From NCBI GenBank assembly GCA_009602735.1, contig WELA01006786.1, positions 184,256 to 248,255 on the forward strand: 64,000 nt of DNA, given 5' to 3'. This document shows positions 53,547-64,000 of the stretch, in pieces. A model generated the notes under the pieces. That model made no database searches and was not told the origin of the DNA. It was given only the letters and a program-made list of their open reading frames with translations. The stretch's first letter is position 1. Each line of letters opens with the position of its first letter. Origin of the DNA: Mesotaenium endlicherianum. Lineage: Eukaryota; Streptophyta; Zygnematophyceae; Zygnematales; Mesotaeniaceae. Position numbers and translations under genes: made by a program.

Positions 53547-56253
53547 ATGGCGCTGGAGGCCGAGTATTCTCCTGCATTGGAGGTGACAAAGGGTGCACCG
53601 GCACCCTTTCTCACCAAAACGTATCAGCTTGTCGATGATGCCACAACCGATGATGTGGTGTCTTGGGGTGCCGAAGATTGTACTTTCGTGGTCTGGAAAC
53701 CGATGGAATTTGCGAGGGACCTGTTGCCTAATTACTTCAAGCACAACAATTTTTCCAGTTTCGTTCGGCAGTTAAATACATATGTAAGATACAACTTTTC
53801 ACACTCTGCTAACCGCTGGTAGTACTCTTTCTAGAGGACTTAGGGTAACACATTTTTTTGTCTCACATTTGTCATTAGTATTCTTGAGAGGGGTGTATGA
53901 TACGATTTGATAATTATGTTCGGAAACTTCACTTCACCAGTGCCGCTCGGCATGAACTGTTGGAATGATACAAGAGAGCGCTGAGCGGGTAATAGGTTGT
54001 GTGATGTATAACAGATAGTTGTGGGATGGTTGCCCTTCATGGTCAAGACTGCTGCTGTCCAAGGCAATTTCTCTTGTTTGCCCCAGTGTTAAGCGTTGTT
54101 TGCATGCTGCGCCCTATGATGTCATATTAGCCAAGCTTATAGAAGTGTATTCAGTATGCTACGATGCCCCTGTATCTTGTTAGATTGCCGTTCGATACTG
54201 GGCTAAGAAACCAAGCGCCATTAGGGCCATCTCATATTAGTGTGATCGTTTGGATTGTCAATTTTGGTTCTTCTCATTCATGACTAGGTCTGAAGAGGCA
54301 ACCATGAAGCCTTGAAATTGCATCATAAATATTCATCCTTGAGAATCAAGGCCTGCCACAAATAGCCACCAACATTTAAGACCACGACGGTCTGGCCCGG
54401 CAGCTGCATTGTGTATTTCTGGTACTGGAATGTAAGCTGATAAGCTTATTCATTGCCTGTTTGCAGGGATTTCGCAAGGTGGTTCCAGATCGGTGGGAGT
54501 TTGGGAACGACAATTTTCGCAAGGGTGCCAAAGTTGCTCTGTGTGACATACATCGGCGGAAGACCACATCTGCCATGACATCTACCTCTTCCCCTGTAAG
54601 GAGGCCAAAAAGTAGGACATGCACACGTAGAACATCATCCCCTCACCATTCTCAGAATTATATCCTGATATCGTCAACTTTTTCTCATGTCATGACCATG
54701 CAGGCTGTGAAGGACGCAATGCAGGCCATGAAGGAAGAGCCTGTGTTGTCGTCGCCAAGCCCATCCACCTCCGCTGATGAGCTCCAGGTGGCCACATGTT
54801 TCTTCTTGGGTTGGGTGTACAGCATGATGAAGTTGTTCAGTAGAGCTTTAGTGTGACATGGTGGATCATGACATCTTGGTGCTGTTGGTATTTAGTCAAT
54901 ACCTTGTTTTGCTGTAAGCTCTTGCTGCCTGAAGCTTTCCCACTTACATCTTGTTGGACCTCGCATTTTGAAAGATGAGTGGAGGGGAATTACTGACTCA
55001 GACAGTGAGCTGAAGGTATCAGCTCAGGGAGATGACTGCAACACCTTTCAAAAAATAACCGGGTTCTTGGCACACTTTCCTCTCTTGTATCTGAAATTTC
55101 GACGTTCTCGCCGACTCTGTTGTGTTTTGCTGCAGGGAACATCCTCTCTTCCGTTGTCACCGTCTTCTGGTTCTACGGGTCGTGCAAGAAGTTGTGGTGC
55201 CTCATTCGACTTGCTCCAGGATGAGAATGATCGGCTCAGAGAGGAGAACAGCACGCTCTCATGCGAGCTTGTACAGTTAAAGCGGCTGTATTGTGATCTC
55301 ATGCTATTCTTCCAGCACCAAGTAAGCAGTGTGACGCACGGATTTGGAGTAACTTTATTGTCCTCTCGCGTTACTCTTTCCTCCTGTTGCATTTCCCAGG
55401 GCAAGTAGTATGGACGCGTTGCAGATACCTTAATGTTTTGTATCACAAGAAGCTCTGCGTTATCTCCATGCTCAGCTTCCTCGGGCAGACAAAAGTCTCC
55501 AGGTATGGAAAGCATGCTGGTCTCAGCCTGGAGCCAATTTGCTGTCAGGTAAGGTGAAGGTCAGGTTAATAATGGCGAGGCAATATGAAGGAAAATGAGG
55601 AACCGGCAGGGGTAGCGGGGGTGACTTATCTCGAGGTGTTCGGGGTGCACTGTGTGCAGAATGTCAGGGTGCCGCCAGCAGCAGCGGCAGAGTCTGGGCC
55701 TCCTAGTTGGGGCACCAGCATGCCCCCGTGGCTTCAGCAGCGCCACCATCAACACCCCTATTCGCCGACATCAACCGTGGGCTCTGCCCCGGTGCAGCAC
55801 CAGACAAACCTGCCCGCCATTTGCGGGTCGGGCAGTCCACCCCCTGTGTCCATCATCCCGACCAGGCTGTCAAACATCAGTGACAAGGTAGACCTCAAGG
55901 AAGCTGAGCTCGCCCGCGAGAAGATCCTGGCAGCCGCTGTTGCAGACATGAAGCAGAAGGCTGGCGCAGGCTGCCAGGTTGTTTCTGCAGAAGTGTACTC
56001 AGGCTTCCGTCCAGTCAAGCCAGCCTCAGACAAGTCCCGCGAGTTTCCCTTGTGGGAGTCCCTCCAGAAAGATGTGCGTGCAGACATGCCCAGGAAGCGC
56101 TCCCGCACGGTGGTGGTGCTCATGGACAGCAGTTGGGAGAGGAACGTATCCCCGCGCCTCTTGTCGTCGGCCCCTCTTGACGCGCGCAAGCGGCTGCAAG
56201 ACTTTGACAGTGGCAGCGAAGACTCGTGCGGAGGAGTGCTCGACTCTGCCTGA
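53547..56253 (+). CDS. HSFB: Class B heat shock transcription factor (five proposed exons)
   Basis: DNA-binding domain: [21 protein letters not shown] to [16 protein letters not shown] in exon 1 (53547-53783), [20 protein letters not shown] and CDIHRRK in exon 2 (54467-54595). The first intron lies exactly between NTY and GFRK, the position conserved in plant HSFs. Exon 3 is 54704-54787; the 108-nt intron before it is also open in frame. Exon 4 (55136-55321) holds the oligomerisation coiled coil ([20 protein letters not shown]) without the class A insertion. The last exon (about 55591-56253) has LEVFGV, resembling the LFGV repressor motif of class B, and a PRKRSR nuclear signal. Intron ends are GT/AG and phase 0. 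The last acceptor and the GTGGCC donor at 54788 are weak, so that end is uncertain. ATG context (ACAATGG) is good. Confidence 0.88.
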
Positions 56254-57829
56254 GGCTCAGTCGTGATGTGCACTCCAGAGCCTGAGTAACTGACTGCCGC
56301 TGCAAAGCAGTGGCTGACAGGCCTCCTCTGCTGCAGGGTGATAATGACTGGCAACAGGGCACTCTACCTCAAGTTATTTTTGCTGACCTCTTGTCCATTT
56401 ACAAGCCTTCACATCCTGCCTGTGACCGGAGTATGTGGAGGTGCCATTTCTTGTGCAGACTTTTGGGTGTTAGTTGCCACGCCACGTTATTGAACATATG
56501 TGCATATCTGCTGGTACTCACCATTGGTCTGTTGCACTGGAAGATCTCCTAGGAGTTGCATCGTGTGTACAGCAGTAAAGCTCTTCCTCGAGTAGGGTAG
56601 GAAAGGTTGCAACGTTGGTCGGGTGCTCTTATCAGGCTCCATTCCCTGGCTTCTTGGAACCTCTGGATTTGGACGAGGTCATATATTTCTGGCTGTTCTT
56701 TTATAGACATTTTGAAGGCCCTGCGCTCGTGGCAGGGAGGAGGTTCTACTGGCAGGCTGGTACATAGACCCTTTGTATATACTGTTTCCTTATGCCCCAG
56801 TCCCCTTCCTCCCTGTTACTTGTTGCTAGTTAGCATGAGAAATCCTTTTGGCTGACGGATCAGCGAGTAGGTCGTTAAGACTAGTTCCCTAAGATCCAGG
56901 GGTGATGTGTGCCACAAGGCGGCAGGGTCAACCAGGGCAACACTTGGAGGGGCGTCAAGTGTTGCTCATGAAGATGATGATGATGACACTTGAAGTTTTC
57001 GGCATGTAGTTGATTGATCTTTTTAGGCCATGTAGTGTAGAGATAGATGGACACCCCCAGTACATATTATTGTACATCCTTTTTATGATTTTCTTGTAAA
57101 GATTTTCCCAGCTCTTATTGTTTATTTTGTACGCGATGTTTGGAATGGCACAAATAAATCAGTTTTTAACGAGTTATATGATGATTGGCTGGGAGAGTTT
57201 TCCTGTTGCTTGCAATGATGATGACGACTCTTGTAGAGATAGATGGATGCGACACTCAGTACAAATGGTTGTACATCCTATTATGCTCTTTTTGTTTGCT
57301 TTTCTCCATACTTTGTGGAAGTACGCATATATATATTACATTCCTTGTTATCTTCTCATTAAACAGCGACAATATGAGTGATGATTTGCTGGGAGAGATG
57401 CTATTTCTACAACCGTATAAATTATACGACCAAAGTAATCCACTGAGATTGTAGTTCACTCTAATGTATGCATTATCATATAAAGATTATCATGTACTCG
57501 TATATTTATGGGTTGTTCTAAGCCTTATGAAGGTTGCAACACAAGTAGCTATTTGACTACAAGGACCTATTACCATCCAGACACTACACATACTTCAAAG
57601 AGAGCTTAGCTGTGCTCTTACTCTACATACTACTAGACCTAAAAGGCTGATTCTTCAACACATCGCCCACTGTAAACATTAGTGAATGGAAGTGCCCTTC
57701 AAATATTGCAATTTCTTCTGTGCGGCCTAGAGCGCGGTTGTCCGTACCGTAGGCTCTCGATTTGAGGCTAAAGCTTTTCACATTCGGGCAAAGCTTAAAA
57801 AAGAAAAGCCTAGTCGATAGCCTCACTAA
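56254..57829. other. HSF downstream region
   Basis: 3' untranslated and intergenic sequence. AATAAA occurs near 57152 and could be a poly(A) signal if the UTR is long. Two related segments containing GTAGAGATAGATGGA and TGTACATCCT lie near 57037-57080 and 57234-57280. No gene recognised. Confidence 0.4.
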
Positions 57830-58552
57830 GGGCCAGTTTACAGTGGCCAAATCGATGCCGGGTCGATTGGTTGGAAAGTACTTCGCTGTACCTTGAAGTA
57901 CATTTCCAATTTTAGCGCGATGAAACTGGTGTTTACAGTGGTGTCAAGGCGCGACGCGATTGATTGAAGTTTGTGAAGAATTTAATTGAACTTTCTGGTT
58001 TCAATCAATCGACCTCGCCTTTTCAATTCTGCTCTCGAGCAGAATTGAAATTCTGGATATGTGTTCGACCACTCGAATGACCCCTCCTCGACGACCACTC
58101 GATCGATAAGGACTGTCGGCATTAGGTGGGGATATCACATAAGGATGTACCCGTGGAGTACTTTCTTTTTTTTACTAACGATACCGGGACGACAAGGAGT
58201 AGAGAAAAAAAATATTCGCGTCCACCAAGTTTCTACACAACACTCCTCTCTGAACGTATCGCGCACAGATTTGTCTCATTTTAAGAGCAAGATGAACGAT
58301 GCACGATGTTAAAATATGCTTTGTGAGGTCTGACCGAGCCCGGAAATGACGCGGAGACGAAACGCGACATTATGTGGAGGGGATTGTACCATTTCCCTCA
58401 ATAAATTTTGTGCCTGTGCACTGTGAACGCTTTTTTGTTTAGCTGTTTGAAACTTGGTCGTCTATTTTGTCTTCGTCGCTTCGATCTCGTAATTTTCAAT
58501 TCCGCTATTCGCGTTGATCAATCGAGTGCCTGTGGCCACTGTAAACTGGCCC
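57830..58552. mobile_element. 723-bp TIR element with TAA target duplication (PIF/Harbinger-like MITE)
   Basis: Perfect 20-bp terminal inverted repeats, GGGCCAGTTTACAGTGGCCA at 57830-57849 and its reverse complement at 58533-58552, flanked by TAA (57827-57829 and 58553-58555). TTTACAGTGG also recurs internally near 57931. The 3-bp TAA duplication and GGGCC start fit the PIF/Harbinger superfamily. No transposase is encoded, so it is non-autonomous. Confidence 0.88.
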
Positions 58553-58555
58553 TAA

Positions 58556-59438
58556 CATATTCATGTTCATATAGATTTGCATGTGCATGTCATCGATCAG
58601 CACTCGGTGTGGCCCTCTCCGGTTTGAGGACTGTGGCACGATACACTAAGTACCTCCTTAAGAACCGAGGTTCTACTTAGCTCCACCATATTCATCGGCG
58701 AAACATACCTTCATGCAGCACGACATAAGCTAGGGCATCATCACAGGAGCAGCAAGGACATGACAAATCTCGAGAGACCATATAGTAAGCTCATCCAACT
58801 TGATGGAGCTGAAACCATGCAGTCGTCCTTTCTGATATACACATTGAACGTAGTTAAATCCTGCAGCCGCCTCAGGAGTGCATGCAGCGTAACATAAGCT
58901 GTTCATGCATGCATTGCTGCATGTATCCCACAGGTGGCTGTTAGCAGGCGTAGGTGTCAGGCTCCTGCTACTTCTTGTGTGAGCTATGAGACACATCTCA
59001 TTATCATTGATATCAATTATTCACCTCGATACTCATCATTGCATACTCGTGAACGCCTAGAATATCCAGGCTGTGCTAATGTTGGAAAGACAGGACGACA
59101 TCATACATGCAAACAACACCCCCCCTCCCTATCACACACACACACACATGGGCTAGAGTGTAGTCTTTTTATATCTGTTTCATAGATACCTTCACGTGGT
59201 AAAGGCACCAATAATCCGTAGATGCCATATTTAGCTATACCTCAGCATGTGTGTTTGATGAAGAGTGTTCCAAAGCTGCAGATTAACAAGGTTGATGTAC
59301 AGCAGGGCATTTTTAAGAAACAATATCTACGAGTAATGAATTGCACCAGCAAAGGCATCTAGGCCAACCTACACTGTCACCATGTCACCATCAAAAAGTC
59401 TCCTTCCATCTACTGCAGCTCACTTTTGGAACCCTTGA
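58556..59438. other. Intergenic region before the F-box gene
   Basis: No gene recognised. A short (CA)n run lies at 59137-59149. Upstream exons of the F-box gene may lie here. Confidence 0.4.
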
Positions 59439-60662
59439 ATGATTACATTACCCCTACAACAAGTATGCTCGTATGTACCTTTTGTTATCTCTTTCCATGT
59501 ACACGGTGTGCAGGTGTTGTTTCTCTGCTTGTTTTACAATAAGATGAAGCATTGGTTCCTTTTGGAAATAAGATGGAAATTCTTGGTTCCTTCATATTGG
59601 AATGCAACCATCAGCCTCCTCTGTAGACAAGATGAATGTGTTGATTTCATAATGTTGATTCCATTACGTAAGCGGCAGTCGCGGCCTCCAGCAGCAAGCC
59701 TCCTCCTGATAGCTTCAGTGACCCTTTCTGTGGCAGTGACGATTGAGGACCTGCCAGACGACTGCCTGCTCAACATCTTCCGGAGGCTGACAGATGGCGC
59801 GACCCTGCAGGCGCTCTCCCTCGCAAGCCACAGGTGCCTGCAGATGGCGTCAGCAGCTGTCACCTGTCTCAGGTTCAACTCACGCAAGCGATTGAAACGG
59901 GCGACACTTGACCGGGTACATCGCCGGTTCCCAAACGTGACGAGCCACTGGCAGGAGTGGACACGTGGCAGCCAGCAGTGCGAGCTGGCGCTTGTTGGGA
60001 GGCTCTGCCCTCGTCTCGAATCCCTCTGCATCCATGGCTCTTTTCCCCCCTCCCCCGCGGACTTGCAGGCATCCCTGCGAATTTTGCAGGAGCTAGGTGT
60101 CAAGCTTATGCACCTCCAGCTGTCCTGCTGGTCGAGCGAGAGGATCTCATTGGCCGATCTGCGCCATGCGGGATTGCTCAGGGCCGTCGGATCGCACTGT
60201 CCTGATCTCGTGGACCTCAGATTCAGGGACCAGTACGAGCTCCAGGTAGGCCACCTGGCAGCGCTGGGGCGCGCGTGCCCGCGCGTGCGGCTCCTTGCCG
60301 TGGAGCGCCTGCACGCTGGGTGTCGAGGCGAGATCTACTCCCTGGTCGAAAGCTTCCCCAGCCTACAGTATCTCCATGTGGGGCCAGGATGGACCACGCG
60401 GACAGGTGGCGGCAGTCCCTGCATGTTCCTCGCGCTCAGGAGGCGTGCCGGGAGTCGGGACAGCAGCACGGTGAGGGTGTGGGCCTCTGGGACAGGTGTC
60501 ATTGGAGCACTCTGCTCTGCTGACATGGCGGGGGCCCCGGGGGAGGTCCAGCTGGAGGTGATGCAGGGGAGCATGGAGGTTCTGGAGGAGTGGAGGGGGC
60601 AGGAGGGCCTGGCTGTGCCCCTGGAAGCTCTTTCGTTGCCAGCCTTTGGGGTCCTGGTGTGA
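59439..60662 (+). CDS. F-box/leucine-rich repeat protein
   Basis: 407-aa frame. The F-box is IEDLPDDCLLNIFRRLTDG through LQALSLASHRCLQMA (~102-138). It would bind SKP1 in an SCF ubiquitin ligase. Irregular leucine-rich repeats follow (CPRLESLCIHG, LKLMHLQLSC-like, CPDLVDLRFRDQ, CPRVRLLAVERL, FPSLQYLHVG), the likely substrate-binding part. The N-terminal ~98 residues do not look like protein of this family. A good acceptor, CCCTTTCTGTGGCAG, ends at 59736, just before the F-box, so the true coding exon probably starts at 59737 with an upstream exon not identified. GC content jumps at the same place. The substrate cannot be predicted. Confidence 0.8.
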   Translation: MITLPLQQVCSYVPFVISFHVHGVQVLFLCLFYNKMKHWFLLEIRWKFLVPSYWNATISLLCRQDECVDFIMLIPLRKRQSRPPAASLLLIASVTLSVAVTIEDLPDDCLLNIFRRLTDGATLQALSLASHRCLQMASAAVTCLRFNSRKRLKRATLDRVHRRFPNVTSHWQEWTRGSQQCELALVGRLCPRLESLCIHGSFPPSPADLQASLRILQELGVKLMHLQLSCWSSERISLADLRHAGLLRAVGSHCPDLVDLRFRDQYELQVGHLAALGRACPRVRLLAVERLHAGCRGEIYSLVESFPSLQYLHVGPGWTTRTGGGSPCMFLALRRRAGSRDSSTVRVWASGTGVIGALCSADMAGAPGEVQLEVMQGSMEVLEEWRGQEGLAVPLEALSLPAFGVLV

Positions 60663-63512
60663 ACGGGGTTTGAGTGTGAACGGTGCTTGGGAAACGGGCG
60701 CTTGGACCTTGCCAGCCTTTGGGGCCTTGGTGTGGATGGGGGCTAAGAAAAAGTTGGCCCGAACAGGATGGATGCACGGGGGGGGCTGCAGTTGGGCCTG
60801 GTGAAGTGGAAGAGCTTGCTTATGAACCTGCGTGTAAGCATGCGCACGCCGAGGCTGCATGCATTGGCCCCTTGGAAGCTCTGCACTTGCGGAACTTGAA
60901 GGGGCATGCGTGGTTCTGACATACTGCACATACGTGCCACATGTGCTGCTCCATGCATGCATGTGCGACGGATACGCCCCAGTTCAAGTGCGTGCAATCA
61001 GTTGCATGAGATGCGGCAGTGAAGCTAGCATATGCTTGCACCAATCGTGTGCTAGCTCAAGAAGTTTGCAGAAAGGAGATAGTTGGCCTCCGACAGTACG
61101 TACATATGGAGGTGTAAACTCTGAGGAGAATCAGCTGGTTGAAAAGACCAACAAATAATGAATGCATGATTGGCAGCGACCTCTGGGGGGGGATTGGTTG
61201 ATATCAGGGGGAACGTATAAAGCTTCTAAATCCAAGGGAAAAAAAGTGCTGATATACTGTTATCTGCAATGGCTTTGGGGGTTTCAAAGTTGTGGCACAG
61301 AATAAAGACTCACATTGTAGTACACTAGCATGGACAATACATAGCAAGCGTGGTTGGCATGCAATCTTCGCAGAGTTCCTTCTCCAAATAAAGCCCATCT
61401 CCTACTAATCAAGAGTCATACCATAAGATGGAGTGGAAAACATTCTACAGAAAACTCGATCTCCCATAGCATGCTAAGGCTCAGCGGACATGCCAAAAGG
61501 AGAGCACATCACATCAGGTTTTCCACAACGTTGTGGAGTGAACGCTTGAGAAAAAGCTCTGTCGGGGCATTTGTACGGCACAGCAAAAAGCATCTGGGCC
61601 AATACACAAGTCGCCGCGGGAAGAAATTGACAAAGCATTACAAAGACTTGCTTAATAGCATCTATCATGTTTGAAGATATAATGCATCGATGTGTATAAG
61701 AGCATATAATGCATGTATCAGACACAGGAACGGGAGCTACCCACCCTACTTCCTCCTCCCCTCTTCCATATATCCTCTTCCATATATGTGCACAGTGTAC
61801 AGCTATGACAATAAATCGTCAGAAACATCTCGCTCTCATAGACTCCAAAGCAGTGGATCAACCATCTCGATAAGCTGCGGTAAATGTGGTATAAATAAAC
61901 TAAGTCCTGCTTTGTGCACCCAAGGGCCAAAAGAGGGCAGTGGCAGCTTTGACATCCTCTCCCCAGCTGCCACCTGCGCCTGTCCACCTCGCCCCCCGAT
62001 CAAATGCCCCCGTTGGCACAGACAGCCAGCGCCTGCCGTGTCTGTCAATCAAGCTAATGGTGAAGCAGCTGCAGTGACTGCAGTTGCCAGCCTTATACAT
62101 ACAGGTCCAGCTAGGGCCTCCACAGAAGGCTTCCAGAGAAGTCTCCAGAGAGCACCAGAGAGGCCCCAGGCGCTCTCGCAGTAAGTGAGAAGTCGCACTT
62201 CTGCAGGGGCCACCTGGCGCCGGCGCCTAGCGCGGGGCGACTCGGGGCACGCCCGCCTGCAGAGCATAGGGGGAAGAGAGACCATGAAGTAAAGACGGAT
62301 GAAATTAGGATGGGGGGGCGGGGGGGGCACTGCAGACTCCCTCCTTGAAGTAAAGAGTAGACGCATTGCGTATGCACAGCGATGCGGAAACGTGGCAGGC
62401 AGAGTAAAGACAGCACGCAGGTACAGGGAGCTGGCGCAGCGCGCATGCTTGCAGGCCATACAAAAGGTATAAAAACAGTATTTCCTCTATTTTTCCTTCC
62501 TTTTCCCCAACCTCTGGTCAGCGCCTTGCAACCTCCACCGCTACCACCACTGCCATCGGCCGGCCAGCCCCGCTTTGCGCAATCTCGGCGTGGCTTAGAA
62601 GCTACATGCGCGCTGTGCAAAGGGCACTAGGAGGTGACAGCTGGTAGCCGCAGCTAGTGGCCCAATCACCAAGGCTTCCGAGCACACATACCCCATCTCA
62701 CGCGCACGCCAGGTGGGAGCGCCTAAAGGGCAATCACCCCGCAAGTCTTGCTGCAGCAGCTAGTTTCAGCCACGACACAAAACCCACAACGCACAATGCA
62801 CAACGCACACAAGGCATTCCCAACTGACCGCGCTGATCCTCTGCATCTGATCTGGCAGGGCTGGGCAGCAACTGGGCGGCGGCCGTGTGGCTGCTGCCTG
62901 AGTAGTGCGAGCAGGCAGGGGGTGTGGGGGGGAAGGTGAGTGCAGGCGGCAGAATGTTGGGTGGTGAATGTGGGGGGGTGAGCAGAGGCGGGTTGAATGC
63001 AGGAGGNGTCCGCCCTTGTTATTGCCCGCGTACTTCACAGTCACGAAGGGCTTGCTGCATCCCTGCTCGCACACACTCCCCCACATGCCCCCCGCGCCCC
63101 CCGCACACACCCGCCCCGCGCCCGCATCGCATCACATCATCGACGTCAGCGGCAGCAGGAGCCGCAAAAGAAGGACCAGCGACAGCGAAGGAGGGGCAGA
63201 ACAGCGGGAACATGAGGAGTTCCAAGGGCACGCGAGTTTGGAAGTGTACATCTCCAGCGCACCCCTGCCCCTCCCGAACCTCCAAACGAGCAAGCGGGCG
63301 AGCAGGCTGGGAGGGGGGGGGGTGATGTGGGGGGTGTGGGGTGGAAAGTGCATGGTTGCCAATGTTGTCATCAAAAAGCTGGGGCAGAGGAGGACTCGGA
63401 GGTGGGGCTCCTGACAGCTGGCTGACTGACAGGCCCAGCAAGAAAAAAGAGAGAGAAAAGAGTAAGGTGCAGCAACAGGCCTCCTCGCACTCGCAGAGAG
63501 AGACACACGCAC
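60663..63512. other. GC-variable region downstream of the F-box gene
   Basis: No convincing gene. Contains a G-rich run near 62310-62328 and one ambiguous base at 63007. Frames of moderate length on both strands (for example 62111-62620 minus) show no domain or conserved motif. Confidence 0.4.
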
Positions 63513-63599
63513 CTTGAGGTACACGTTGGTGAGTGGCACGGAGTTGTCGACCACGAAGGTGAGCTGGTTGACACTTGTCAGACTCCCCACAATCCACAG
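63513..63599 (-). CDS. Candidate internal exon of an unidentified gene
   Basis: 87 nt between a GTCGCGCAG acceptor and an AAG|GTGCGT donor on the minus strand, encoding 29 residues with natural-looking composition (LWIVGSLTSVNQL, VVDNSVPLTNVYLK). A candidate upstream exon, 63777-63736, starts with ATG, encodes MPAGIAMGLASAIQ, ends in CAG|GTACTC and joins in phase 0. The joined start would be hydrophobic, as in a signal or membrane segment. No family is recognised. Confidence 0.3.
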
Positions 63600-63639
63600 C
63601 TGCGCGACGCCACACCCCCCAACCGCACCCCCACATTAG

Positions 63640-63710
63640 CACAGGCGGGCACACACACACACTCACACACACACAGACGCGCGCACGCGCACGCACACTC
63701 ATCACTCGAC
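63640..63710. repeat. (CA)n/(CG)n microsatellite
   Basis: CACACACACACACTCACACACACACAG-type run followed by CGCGCACGCGCACGC. It lies in the putative intron between the two candidate exons. Simple repeat only. Confidence 0.8.
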
Positions 63711-63956
63711 ACGCTCACCATTGACTCAAGAGTACCTGGATGGCAGAGGCCAGCCCCATTGCAATGCCAGCTGGCATGCCCCGTCAACTCTTTTCAGAGC
63801 GAGAGACACCCACACGCACGGCCCGCTGTGCCGGCCGAAGCTGGCCCGAGCCATGTCAGCAAGAAGTCGAGGGCTCCCCAATGCAATGAAACTCTGGCGA
63901 GGCCACATGGCGCCGGGACGGACAAAAAGGGAAGCAAGCGGGAATCCCCGCGGACG

Positions 63957-64000
63957 GGGAGGGGGGAGAGTGAGGGGGAGAGTGAGGGGGAGAGTGAGGG
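63957..64000. repeat. Short G-rich tandem repeat at the window edge
   Basis: A 14- to 15-bp unit, GAGAGTGAGGGG, is repeated three times up to the end of the window and probably continues beyond it. Confidence 0.75.

Noticed and set aside
54968-55408. Separate 146-aa gene inside the HSF locus
   Set aside because: Its central part is HSF exon 4; the rest is flanking intron read in the same frame.
60363-61158. Pro-rich and Cys/His-rich frames around the F-box gene
   Set aside because: Opposite-strand or 3' flanking frames without domains; the F-box frame explains the region.

Overview
This is a transposon-dense stretch of eukaryotic nuclear DNA with two host genes at its right end. It has no bacterial-type operons. 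The host genes carry introns. One is a plant-type class B heat shock factor whose DNA-binding domain is split by an intron at the plant-conserved position. The left four fifths is nested Ty3/gypsy chromoviruses and a hAT element. One gypsy element encodes a cytosine DNA methyltransferase; such elements have been reported in charophytes and dinoflagellates (de Mendoza et al. 2018). Together this suggests a charophyte alga, possibly Chara-like. The species is a guess.

Layout. 1-8665: G1, a coding-intact gypsy chromovirus (+) with gag, a -1 frameshift signal, pol with chromodomain, and a third gene (ORF3) in the env position. Its 5' LTR is cut by the window edge. 8666-10915: 3' remnant of a related element (G3, -) with a decayed ORF3. 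About 11700-41290: one older gypsy element (G2, -) broken into two halves by a 22.4-kb insertion (14449-36879) that I read as a hAT transposon. The hAT in turn carries a 12.7-kb DNMT/PHD retrotransposon (G5, 15351-28081) and a solo LTR (34954-35673). The 5' half of G2 has also taken a 2.0-kb LTR-ORF3-LTR mini-element (38731-40731), a 126-bp TG...CA insertion (41079-41204), and another element's LTR with a further solo LTR nested in it (41291-42720).

42721-53480: a diverged tandem repeat of about 0.5-kb units interrupted by G4 (45413-51554, -), a young gypsy chromovirus with 744-bp LTRs, CATCG target duplication, PBS, PPT and one frameshift. 53488-56253: class B HSF gene with a heat shock element just upstream of its ATG. 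57830-58552: a TIR element with TAA target duplication. 59439-60662: F-box/LRR gene. 60663-64000: mostly non-coding and low complexity, with two candidate short exons of an unidentified minus-strand gene.

Most notable points: (i) ORF3, seen in four copies of two subfamilies, with a conserved leader intron suggesting expression separate from gag-pol; (ii) a retrotransposon combining protease, DNMT, RT/RNase H, integrase and a terminal PHD finger; (iii) a textbook -1 frameshift signal at the G1 gag-pol junction; (iv) an insertion history readable from target duplications. Exon boundaries and nesting are inferred by eye; no alignment or database search was run.
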